Source: a bacterium UBP17_UBA6191 (GTDB taxonomy: Bacteria > Muiribacteriota > UBA6191). From it: a stretch of DNA of 16,301 bases. This document shows positions 1-6,848 of the stretch, piece by piece (positions within the stretch are counted from its first letter, which is position 1; each line of letters opens with the position of its first letter). The notes beneath the pieces are model-generated. The model was given only the letters and a program-made list of their open reading frames with translations, had not been told where the DNA came from and made no database searches. Position numbers and translations under genes: made by a program. The DNA lies in contig DITF01000234.1 in the NCBI GenBank assembly GCA_002422125.1, positions 806 to 17,106 of the forward strand, read 5' to 3'.

Positions 1-1265
1 TGGCTGAACTAAGAAGTCTGGCTGATACAAATCTTGGCGGTGCATCCTCTCTGGTGCAGTCAAATACCACCAATGCCAATCCTGGGTTATCTCAAAGTGC
101 CCTAAGGTTAAGAAATGATGACTTAGGTGCTGGCTATGAGGCTTTAGTCCCTGTGGTTCATCCAACCAAGGGAGCACAGATTTATGCTCTGCATTCCGGG
201 GTTAACAAGGGTGTCATGCGCCTTAACATGGGCAGTAATCCCACCTATCTGATAGGAGGAATTAAACAAGCTCCAGCCAGTGCCGATCCAGAGACCCAAT
301 TTGGCTCCAATCTATCCTTTAACCAGCCCACTGGACTGATAATGGATCCGAACAAACTGACTCTAATGGTGACAGATAAAGGCAATGGGTTTGTTCGTGT
401 GATTGATCTGGAAAAAAATATCACTCGCACCATGATGATTGGAAATAACAACAACCCACAGCCTATTGCCAATCTAATCGGAATTACCAATGAACAAAAT
501 ACCTTTAACTATTTTGCAATTACCAACAATCAACTTTTAAAGATCAATGTCAGCGCTCTACCAATCACCGTCACCACCCAAATTTTAAGTTCAGGTACGG
601 ACCTTGTAGACTCCGGTTTTAGCGCCTTCAAAATTCAAACTTATCAGAACCTTCTGTTTGCTGGAGCCCGAGACAACGAGATCCAGCCTCAGACCGGCAG
701 AATATATAGGGTCAACACCAGTCAGGCACCTTTTGAGCGGACTACGGTTGACGCCAGAATTCAAGGCACGGTTGGCGCACAAACTTACGATATCAAGGGC
801 TTAAACGGATTCACCATTAACCCACAGGGCACAAAAATTTATTTTAGTGAATGGCAGACCTACCAGATTAAAATGATCGATTTAACCAAGAGTGTAACCG
901 AAGCCAATATAACAACCCTTGCCGGTGTAAATACTATCCAAGGTCACTTTGATGGTCCTAATCGCTATGCATTGCTGAATCGGCCTGGGGATCTGGCTCT
1001 GAACAAGGACGGAACAAGACTTTATTTTATAGATGGTTCCAGCATTCGATCCATTGACCTTACCAATCTTGGAACCTCCGGGGATTTGACTATCTCTACC
1101 ATTGTAGGAAACCCCTTTGATACAGGTATTTTGGATGGTTTTGGATTAGATGTTAGATTTATACGGCCCATCACTCTGCATTATGAATTTCAGAATGGCA
1201 AAGATGTTTTATATGTAACTGATGTTGAAGCACACAATGTCAGAAAGATTGTACTCCAGCCCTAG
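1..1265 (+). CDS. NHL-repeat beta-propeller protein (5' end outside window)
   Basis: The reading frame is open from base 3 to the TAG at 1263-1265 with no in-frame stop, so the gene starts upstream of the window. An internal GTG at 54 is only the first start-like codon and has no convincing ribosome binding site. The 420 visible codons show spaced repeats of the NHL type: an 'FNQPTGLIMDP' blade near nt 318, 'GLNGFTINPQGTKIYFSE' near nt 798, 'LNRPGDLALNKDGTRLYFID' near nt 975 and a last blade ending 'VLYVTDVEAHNVRKIVL'. The 'TLAGV...GHFDGP' and 'TIVGNPF...GILDGFG' stretches are the linkers usual between NHL blades. NHL propellers are mostly extracytoplasmic binding or scaffold modules, and no catalytic residues can be named here. 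The N-terminal part, including any signal peptide, is not visible. The gene converges on ruvA with a 9-bp gap. The NHL call is fairly sure; the cellular role is unknown. Confidence 0.8.
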   Translation, partial: AELRSLADTNLGGASSLVQSNTTNANPGLSQSALRLRNDDLGAGYEALVPVVHPTKGAQIYALHSGVNKGVMRLNMGSNPTYLIGGIKQAPASADPETQFGSNLSFNQPTGLIMDPNKLTLMVTDKGNGFVRVIDLEKNITRTMMIGNNNNPQPIANLIGITNEQNTFNYFAITNNQLLKINVSALPITVTTQILSSGTDLVDSGFSAFKIQTYQNLLFAGARDNEIQPQTGRIYRVNTSQAPFERTTVDARIQGTVGAQTYDIKGLNGFTINPQGTKIYFSEWQTYQIKMIDLTKSVTEANITTLAGVNTIQGHFDGPNRYALLNRPGDLALNKDGTRLYFIDGSSIRSIDLTNLGTSGDLTISTIVGNPFDTGILDGFGLDVRFIRPITLHYEFQNGKDVLYVTDVEAHNVRKIVLQP

Positions 1266-1274
1266 AGTAAGGGA

Positions 1275-1913
1275 TTAAAGCTTCTGGGAATAAAAGAATC
1301 GTAGACAGGTCGAAAGAATTTCTTCAGTGGCCGCGCCAATTTTTGTGGTTTTTTGAATCGACTCCAGGCAGATACGAATTTCTGATGGGGTAAAACCCAA
1401 CCGTTTTAGGGCTTCAGCCACCTCTGGGTACAGGTTTAAGTCATCCGTAGGTGTCGGGACACCCAGTTTTTTTAACTCCTGAAGCCCAAACATCTGGTAT
1501 TTTTCAGCAAGTCTTAAGGCTTTTTTTTCACAGTCTAATAGAACCTGGGCCAGAATTTTGGGGCCCGCACCTGGAATTTTTCCGAATCCTTTTACATCTT
1601 TGTTTGTAATGGCCCGCAAAATATCCTCAGGCTCCATTGCCGAGATAAAACTGAGAGCAACCTTTGGACCAACCTTGTTGGCACACATGAGTAACTCAAA
1701 AACCTCCAGTTTAATCAAGGAATCAAAGCCATACATACTTTGTTCCTGTTCCCTAATAATATGGGCCGTGTAAAGTTCCTGTACTTCGCCTACGGATTTG
1801 AGACTGCATTCGGTGCGCATATCCAGATGGATGGCATAGCCAATGTTGCCAGTATTTAGAAAAATTCTACCTGGCTCACGATTCAGAATCGTTCCCTTTA
1901 AATATACAATCAT
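1275..1913 (-). CDS. ruvA: Holliday junction branch migration complex subunit RuvA
   Basis: RuvA binds four-way DNA junctions as a tetramer and loads the RuvB motor during recombinational repair in the cytoplasm. The 212-residue product has the family's normal length and three-domain layout. An OB-fold domain I (about 1-63) begins 'MIVYLKGTI' and contains 'REQEQSMYGF'. Domain II (about 64-135) has both helix-hairpin-helix motifs, 'ANKVGPKVAL' at 78-87 and 'GKIPGAGPKILAQVLL' at 111-126. The C-terminal RuvB-binding domain III (about 163-207) contains 'EVAEALKRLGFTPSEI'. In the acidic pin of domain I the glutamate is kept (E55), while the following aspartate of E. coli RuvA is Q56, with E57 next to it. 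The ATG at 1913 overlaps the TGA of the upstream HEAT-protein gene by 4 bp (ATGA), and an AAGGAA lies 10 nt before it, so translation is probably coupled. No ruvB or ruvC is visible nearby. Confidence 0.95.
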   Translation of the reverse strand: MIVYLKGTILNREPGRIFLNTGNIGYAIHLDMRTECSLKSVGEVQELYTAHIIREQEQSMYGFDSLIKLEVFELLMCANKVGPKVALSFISAMEPEDILRAITNKDVKGFGKIPGAGPKILAQVLLDCEKKALRLAEKYQMFGLQELKKLGVPTPTDDLNLYPEVAEALKRLGFTPSEIRICLESIQKTTKIGAATEEILSTCLRFFYSQKL

Positions 1914-3325
1914 GGATTCTGATTTCCTTCCTGATGACGGATTCTCTCAGATTCGATACTGTCATAATGTTTGCGAAACAATTCCGCAGATACAAGATGT
2001 TTGATTTCCTCAAGTTTTTTGACGGCCGAGATGTACTGCTTTTTACTGACATACTCCCGTACGCTTTCCAGAATATTTTGCACTTTTTGCGTTCTTGAAA
2101 GCAAACGAACAGCATCTACCGCCATGCGGTTATCCTTGTATACTTCATATAAACTCATATACAACTGGTTAGCTTCATCGTAAGCTTCAGACTCATATTT
2201 TTGATTGGCAACCGATAAAAACCGATCGGCGTTCTCCCGTAAAAGCCTGCCTTGACTCTGAAAAATCTCGATTTTTACCTTAAGACTTTGATCATCACTT
2301 AAGGCTAAAGACCCCTCGGGTTCTTGGACGGAATCTTTTGGAGATTCCAAAGCTTTAGCCACTTCAGTGATGGAAGTGTCTAGTTTTTTTGTCGGTACCG
2401 GAGCCTTTAGTAAACCAGCAATCAACATAGACTGCAAAACCATCACAATAGCCGAAGCCCTCGCCACTGGCCCAAACTGATTTGGCAGAGAAGTCGGTTG
2501 TGGTAGAGAAGGAGACATCAAAGCTGGCATCACCATCTTTTCTTCCTGATTGCCTCTGGCTTCCCGCAAAGCCTGCGTGGCTCTCTTCATAACACTGTCT
2601 TCAAATGCGAATTTACCAAGTTCACAAAGAGTCAGGCATGATTCCAGCAAGTAATAGTCCCGACTATGCTCCATAGTCTCTTTGATTTTATGGGCGGTTG
2701 ATTCTCGTGCTTCCTGCAAAACGCCCCGAATCGCCTGCTCTCTAACCCTTTGATCCGAATCGCCTAATCCTTGCCATAAGGTTTCTATCGAAAGGAATTT
2801 GTCTGGATTGTGTAAAGCGTTTAACTCCGTCACTGCCTGATTGCGAATTCTCAAATCCTCATGCTTGCTCAGACCCTCAAGAATTCGTCTCAAACTCTGA
2901 GGAGGCAACAGATGTTTGATCTTTGGTAAAACCCTCAGCATTCGATTTAATACAAATGCATCGGTTTCAAAATGCAGACTGCCTAAAAAATAGTAGCACT
3001 GTTCCAGACTCACATTTTGATTCTCAAATGACTCCAGGGCTTTAAGTCGATAAGCCGGGTCAGAAGACTGCAACAGAGTCAAAGGATCCATCAAAAACAA
3101 AGCAAAATTGGTAATATTGTAACGGGTGCGAATTTGAAACAAGGCCCGTCTCACGCTATAAGCTACTTGCTCATCTTTCACAGATTGGCTTAACTCGACT
3201 AAATGCCGAATCAGCTTTCTGTGCTGTGGTTTAATGCGATGCCCGAGCTGATCCAGAATTTTAATACGAACTTCCGCCGAGTCCGAATTCTGGAGTGCCT
3301 CAATTATTTCTTGTTCTGATGCCAT
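1910..3325 (-). CDS. HEAT-repeat protein with a central membrane segment and a C-terminal helical domain
   Basis: A 471-residue protein of no named family. Residues about 1-260 are all-helical with HEAT-like repeats; the clearest is 'GLGDSDQRVREQAIRGVLQEA' around 186-206, with others near 85-100 and 150-170. A Pro/Ser-rich stretch (270-285) leads to one hydrophobic segment at about 288-307, probably a transmembrane helix. The rest (310-471) holds an acidic linker and a charged helical region at about 345-460 with TPR-like or coiled-coil character. There is no N-terminal signal peptide, so the HEAT half is probably cytoplasmic and the C-terminal half periplasmic. The ATG at 3325 has no Shine-Dalgarno; a GATAAT on the minus strand (3340-3335) suggests a promoter very close to the start. 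The gene ends in a 4-bp overlap with ruvA. A link to recombination is possible from position only. Function unknown. Confidence 0.8.
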   Translation of the reverse strand: MASEQEIIEALQNSDSAEVRIKILDQLGHRIKPQHRKLIRHLVELSQSVKDEQVAYSVRRALFQIRTRYNITNFALFLMDPLTLLQSSDPAYRLKALESFENQNVSLEQCYYFLGSLHFETDAFVLNRMLRVLPKIKHLLPPQSLRRILEGLSKHEDLRIRNQAVTELNALHNPDKFLSIETLWQGLGDSDQRVREQAIRGVLQEARESTAHKIKETMEHSRDYYLLESCLTLCELGKFAFEDSVMKRATQALREARGNQEEKMVMPALMSPSLPQPTSLPNQFGPVARASAIVMVLQSMLIAGLLKAPVPTKKLDTSITEVAKALESPKDSVQEPEGSLALSDDQSLKVKIEIFQSQGRLLRENADRFLSVANQKYESEAYDEANQLYMSLYEVYKDNRMAVDAVRLLSRTQKVQNILESVREYVSKKQYISAVKKLEEIKHLVSAELFRKHYDSIESERIRHQEGNQNP

Positions 3326-3334
3326 TGTTTTGGA

Positions 3335-3368
3335 ATTATCGACAAAATATCGATTCTTTGACGATAGT
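3335..3368. promoter_or_regulatory. Divergent promoter candidates between the HEAT gene and the SUMF1-PEGA gene
   Basis: On the plus strand TCGACA (3339-3344, 5 of 6 match to TTGACA) is followed after 18 nt by GATAGT (3363-3368, 4 of 6 match to TATAAT). The ATG at 3375 begins 7 nt after that hexamer. On the minus strand GATAAT (3340-3335) lies 9 nt before the ATG at 3325, but no good -35 is visible. Neither start codon has a Shine-Dalgarno. This is what leaderless or near-leaderless transcripts would look like. It is an inference from hexamer matches only. Confidence 0.35.
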
Positions 3369-3374
3369 TTCCTT

Positions 3375-4874
3375 ATGTTGTTTGTGTTTCTTTTACTAGT
3401 ATGTACCAGACTTACTGCTTTCGTACATGACTGTTATCTACCTTTGGAAAACAACCAAGCGCAATATTTGCAATGTCACTCTGCTCAATTGATGAGTACC
3501 ATACCCGAACGAAGTTACCAGTTTCAGCCAGGAACCGTCAGTGAAAGAGAGCTTGTAATCACAAGTTTTTTAATCAGCCTCCACCCAACCACTGCCTATG
3601 AATTCGCCAGATATATCCGTCTGGCCGATGTCGATTTTGGGGCAGAGCTCTTAAACCACCTAGGACAGCACGAACCCCAGGAGGCAATCAAAGGGCTGAC
3701 CTATCGCGAAGCCTTAGATTTCTGCCGTTTTTATGGCCAGGATTTGCCTACTGAAGCTGAGCAGGAGTTAATGAGTATCGCTGGAAAACACCTGAAGCAG
3801 CAAACCTTAAGTGAATGGAGCCGTGATTGGTACCGCGACCCGGTACCTCAATATTATCAGGGTGTTAATCCGAGACAAAATGCCGTTTCTGGGCGTATGG
3901 TGGTGCGAAATCTCAGCCACTCTTATCGCGAAGGTCTGAATCCATCCTTGAGATATGACAAGGTAGGTTTTCGCTGTGTCAGTCGTTTACCCAACCCACA
4001 AACCAGAGAAATCCTTTTACAGCCATCCCAATATGCCATGCCAACCCAAAGTAGCAGCCCCATTCTTCGTTTAGACTCCAATCCACCTCATGCCATGGTG
4101 TATCTGGACGCGCAGATGAAATTTCCAATGGGCAAAACTCCACTGATCCGACGGCTCCCGGAAGGTGAATACAGTCTCTTGTTCACTTTGCCCCATCATC
4201 AGACCAAAACAGTGACTATTCGCTTAAAAAATGGCTATGGATACAATCCCCACATCACCCTTGACCCCACTGGCCCTGATACTAGAATCAGTCTGGGGCG
4301 CAACATGGTACAGAACCGCGTTCCTGAGGGTTTTGTGCTTCCTGATGGATACTACCAGAGAAAAAGTTTTCTTCCCGCCTTTTATGTAGACTACACTCGG
4401 GTTACTAATGGCATGTATCGAGACTATGCCCAAAAGACCTCAAAACCATTGCCCCGTTGTGGGCGACACGAAGAATTAACCGATCCTGAAACCAGTGTAG
4501 CCTGTGTCAGTTGGGATGAAGCCTTAAGCTATTGCTCTCACTATAAAATGAGCCTGCCTACACATCTACAGATGCAAAAAATTGTAAAAGCCCATAAGCC
4601 CAATCTTATAAACATGGGTGAATTGGAATATGGACAAGAGTGGCTTCTTGACTGGGAAGATGAGGATGCTGACAAAAATCGCCGTGTTTTAACCCGCGAG
4701 CAACAGCCAGTGCACAACTCAAAAAAACTGACTTTCCCTCAAGGTTCAGTTGAGCCATTTCGTCTACGACTTAATCTAGGCTTTCGATGTGTCAAAAGTG
4801 ACGTATCAGACGGGAGAGAACCTCAGAAACCTGTGGATGCGCCTCTTCAATCAGACTACTGGTTGCGTCCCTGA
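3375..4874 (+). CDS. Exported protein with two degenerate SUMF1/FGE-like domains flanking a PEGA domain
   Basis: Numbered from the ATG at 3375 (499 residues). A hydrophobic N-terminal segment (about 1-17) is probably a signal peptide or membrane anchor. A first SUMF1/formylglycine-generating-enzyme-like domain covers about 60-203, with 'LTYREALDFCRFYGQDLPTE', 'SEWSRDWYRDP' and a terminal 'VGFRCVS'. A PEGA domain covers about 229-296, with 'SNPPHAMVYLDAQ', 'GKTPL' and 'LPEGEYSLLF'. A second SUMF1-like domain covers about 315-473, with 'ACVSWDEALSYCSHYKMSLPT' and 'NLGFRCV'. The paired catalytic cysteines of true FGE are absent in the segment where they would lie ('VRNLSHSYREG' in domain 1), so enzymatic oxidation is unlikely. 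This fold is often reused for ligand or surface binding, and PEGA domains are envelope-associated. An in-frame TTG at 3330 would add 15 residues and some n-region charge, but leaves only 4 bp to the divergent gene. The ATG is preferred. The last 83 bp overlap the convergent aldo/keto reductase gene. Confidence 0.8.
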   Translation: MLFVFLLLVCTRLTAFVHDCYLPLENNQAQYLQCHSAQLMSTIPERSYQFQPGTVSERELVITSFLISLHPTTAYEFARYIRLADVDFGAELLNHLGQHEPQEAIKGLTYREALDFCRFYGQDLPTEAEQELMSIAGKHLKQQTLSEWSRDWYRDPVPQYYQGVNPRQNAVSGRMVVRNLSHSYREGLNPSLRYDKVGFRCVSRLPNPQTREILLQPSQYAMPTQSSSPILRLDSNPPHAMVYLDAQMKFPMGKTPLIRRLPEGEYSLLFTLPHHQTKTVTIRLKNGYGYNPHITLDPTGPDTRISLGRNMVQNRVPEGFVLPDGYYQRKSFLPAFYVDYTRVTNGMYRDYAQKTSKPLPRCGRHEELTDPETSVACVSWDEALSYCSHYKMSLPTHLQMQKIVKAHKPNLINMGELEYGQEWLLDWEDEDADKNRRVLTREQQPVHNSKKLTFPQGSVEPFRLRLNLGFRCVKSDVSDGREPQKPVDAPLQSDYWLRP

Positions 4875-6288
4875 CATAATCCCGGCATCTCATACCGTTT
4901 AATACTACTGGTTTACCGGGTAAATCCTGTAAAAATCGAATCACTGCTGCTGAATGTGATTCAGCATCGGAAAAGAAATCTGGTCCAAATTTATCAAACA
5001 ATGGTTCTGTAACCTCAAAAAACTCACGACGATGTAAAAATCCTACAATTGCTTCTTCCAGTGCACCTAACGCTTCCAGATAATCCTGGGCAAACTGGGA
5101 TAGATCAAAACCTGAGTCCCTGCCAAACACCTTATCAAACAACTGTAAAGATTTTTGGGTATGCAACATGGCAAATGAATGCATAACCTCTGCCCAATGA
5201 TCTTCATTCTGCAATAGATCCAGCATATTGCTAAGCTCTGTACCCATCGCAAAAGCTTTAAAGTCCGTGGAATTGGCTACAAAACTGGTAAGTTTTTTTG
5301 AGCCCTCCATAAACTTCCAAATCTGATCTTCAAACTTCTGCACCCGTTTTAGACAATCCGAGAATTTCATGCGATAGTCGATGCCCTCGGTATATGGCTT
5401 TTTTGCCAGACGAATCAGTTCCTGACCTAAAACCGCATTTAGGGGGCGGTTAACCAAAACATCCAGGCCAGTCTGTTTCGCCAACTCAAGTACAGTCAAA
5501 CCATTGCCCTCCCAACTACAGGTTTTTTTAGTGGCGGCCTGATGCTCTATGGGATTTAGAGGGAATTGAATCACTTGAAAATGTGACGCCAAAAGGCCCA
5601 ATGATTTTGAAACTTCTGCCGCAATTTTTAGGACTTTTTCCAAATCAATTCTATCAATTTCTTCTTTATCAGCAGCAAAAGAGTTGGAACTGATGCCATA
5701 AAATCGAATTTTTTGCTCCAGAACCAAACTCTCTAAACAAACAAAAGCTGCTTTTAGTCTTTGATAAAACAGATCTTCCCCAAGTTTTTCCAAAACACAC
5801 TCGGGATTATGTAAAAGCATAACATCCAACCCCCCAGTTCTAAGCCTGGCCAGGGATGCGTTTACTTCATGCCGAATAAAATCTGGATGGAGGCAATACC
5901 AGTTGTGAGGCGAGTACTCAACCACTTCAGACCACAAACCTGCCTGGGCCTCGTTTTGAATAAACCCCAGTTTACTTACAATCACAAATTGGTCTCTGGT
6001 ATAACCTGATGCCGACATTTCCTCCAATACATTTCCAATCAGGGTTTCCGCACTGCCATCAGTATAAATAGTCGAGGAATCAATCAGATTAACCCCACAC
6101 TGCAAGGCTACCAATAAAGCCTCGTGATGTTCAGAAACTCTATGATGAACACGATAGGTTCCAAAACCCAACTGCGACACTAAAACGCTGCCCCTCAAAA
6201 AAGGCCGCGAGCGAGAACGAAGCATTAAATCTTTTTGCAAAAAGTCTGAAATCCTGTCTTTTGTGCCTAAAAACGATGCAAAATTCAC
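4792..6288 (-). CDS. Aldo/keto reductase with a large insertion before the last barrel unit
   Basis: A 498-residue NAD(P)H-dependent aldo/keto reductase, well above the family's usual 280-350 residues. The N-terminal barrel is clear: 'VSQLGFGTYRV' at about 37-47, then the catalytic tetrad D70 ('NLID'), Y75 ('STIYTDGS'), K106 ('VIVSKLGF') and H160 ('LDVMLLHNPE'), followed by 'IRFYGISSNS' and 'QFPLNP'. After 'RPLNAVLG' (281-288) about 155 residues of mostly helical sequence intervene. The canonical C-terminal end then returns at about 446-480 ('AAVIRFLQDLPGKPVVLNGMR'). The substrate cannot be read from sequence. The GTG start at 6288 overlaps the upstream TGA by 4 bp (GTGA), with a GGGGGTTGA before it. 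An ATG at 6225 (residue 22) is an alternative start nearer to where most family members begin. The 3' end overlaps the convergent SUMF1-PEGA gene by 83 bp. Confidence 0.88.
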   Translation of the reverse strand: MNFASFLGTKDRISDFLQKDLMLRSRSRPFLRGSVLVSQLGFGTYRVHHRVSEHHEALLVALQCGVNLIDSSTIYTDGSAETLIGNVLEEMSASGYTRDQFVIVSKLGFIQNEAQAGLWSEVVEYSPHNWYCLHPDFIRHEVNASLARLRTGGLDVMLLHNPECVLEKLGEDLFYQRLKAAFVCLESLVLEQKIRFYGISSNSFAADKEEIDRIDLEKVLKIAAEVSKSLGLLASHFQVIQFPLNPIEHQAATKKTCSWEGNGLTVLELAKQTGLDVLVNRPLNAVLGQELIRLAKKPYTEGIDYRMKFSDCLKRVQKFEDQIWKFMEGSKKLTSFVANSTDFKAFAMGTELSNMLDLLQNEDHWAEVMHSFAMLHTQKSLQLFDKVFGRDSGFDLSQFAQDYLEALGALEEAIVGFLHRREFFEVTEPLFDKFGPDFFSDAESHSAAVIRFLQDLPGKPVVLNGMRCRDYVRDATSSLIEEAHPQVSEVLSRLIRHF

Positions 6289-6629
6289 TCAACCCCCAGG
6301 CTCGAAGCCAGATTATCCAGACCCAGAAAATAAACCCCTTCCTTAAAAAGCAGCGGTCTTTTAATGGCTGATGGATGGTTCTGTAAAAATTCCAAAATGT
6401 CATCACCAGACATAAGTTCAAGCTTCAATTCAGATTGTTTAAAAGTTGTTCCCTTAACATTGATCAATTCATGGAGCGGGATATGCTGACTAACTTCGAT
6501 TAGCCATTCTTTTAATGGTGGAGCCTTCTTATAATTTATTTCCAAAAAGGAGACCTGCGCTTCTCCCAACAGGTTTCTGGCCTTTTTCATTTTGTCGCAA
6601 TTGGGAATTCCATATAATCTATATTGCAT
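6285..6629 (-). CDS. ArsC/Spx-family thioredoxin-fold protein, YffB-like
   Basis: A 114-residue protein of the ArsC/Spx superfamily, closest by recall to E. coli YffB. It starts 'MQYRLYGIPNCDKMKKA', carries the single redox-type cysteine C11 in the 'GIPNCD' context, keeps 'INVKGTTFKQ' in the middle (compare 'NTRGTTWRK' in YffB) and 'AIKRPLLF' (R91-P92) near the end. In the ArsC fold the equivalent Arg-Pro is next to the active cysteine. YffB-type proteins are thought to be glutathione-dependent reductases without a settled substrate, so arsenate reductase activity should not be assumed. The frame extends upstream to 6914, but that extension has no family resemblance and runs over the divergent gene. 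The Met at 6629 matches the family start. A GTG at 6653 preceded by GAGGTGAAGG is a credible alternative that would add eight residues. The gene is coupled to the aldo/keto reductase by a 4-bp overlap. Confidence 0.88.
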   Translation of the reverse strand: MQYRLYGIPNCDKMKKARNLLGEAQVSFLEINYKKAPPLKEWLIEVSQHIPLHELINVKGTTFKQSELKLELMSGDDILEFLQNHPSAIKRPLLFKEGVYFLGLDNLASSLGVE

Positions 6630-6848
6630 ACCTAACCAATTTTTAACTTCCACTATAGCCTTCACCTCACGGATTACGGAGTCTAAAGAAACCTCAACAT
6701 CCTTATAACTATAGGTGGAATCGTCTGTAAGAACTGCCAATAATATCGGTTTTACCCGATCTCTTAGCAGCCTCCTGAATACACACTTCCGCCAACCGGG
6801 CGGGAAAGGCTCAAATGGAATGCTCATTTCTCCGAAAGGACATAGTAA
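6630..6848. promoter_or_regulatory. Divergent intergenic region between the YffB-like gene and the exported-protein gene
   Basis: These 219 bp separate two divergently read genes and should hold both promoters. TATAGT hexamers occur on the minus strand at 6713-6708 and 6657-6652, but neither has a good -35 at the right distance. A short inverted repeat, ATCGG-TTTTAC-CCGAT, lies at 6745-6760 and could be an operator half-site pair, but its 5-bp arms are too short to claim. On the plus side AAAGGA (6835-6840) is a Shine-Dalgarno 8 nt before the ATG at 6849. The minus-strand open frame across the region does not look like a protein. Confidence 0.35.

Noticed and set aside
3330..3374. TTG start for the SUMF1-PEGA gene.
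   Set aside because: It leaves 4 bp to the divergent start and has no Shine-Dalgarno; the ATG at 3375 has promoter-like hexamers correctly placed. Not excluded, since the longer form has a more charged n-region.
3375..4874. Formylglycine-generating enzyme or EgtB-like enzyme call.
   Set aside because: The fold hallmarks are present twice, but the catalytic cysteine pair is missing and no sulfatase or ergothioneine gene is nearby.
6140..6421. Other long open frames antisense to or out of frame with the named genes (e.g. 245-490, 5067-5252, 6140-6421, 10014-10301, 12544-12834, 14161-14427).
   Set aside because: Each lies wholly or largely within a well-supported gene, and none has domain resemblance or a convincing ribosome binding site.
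6745..6760. Inverted repeat ATCGG...CCGAT as an operator.
   Set aside because: Arms of 5 bp are expected by chance in 200 bp, and nothing else supports a regulator site.
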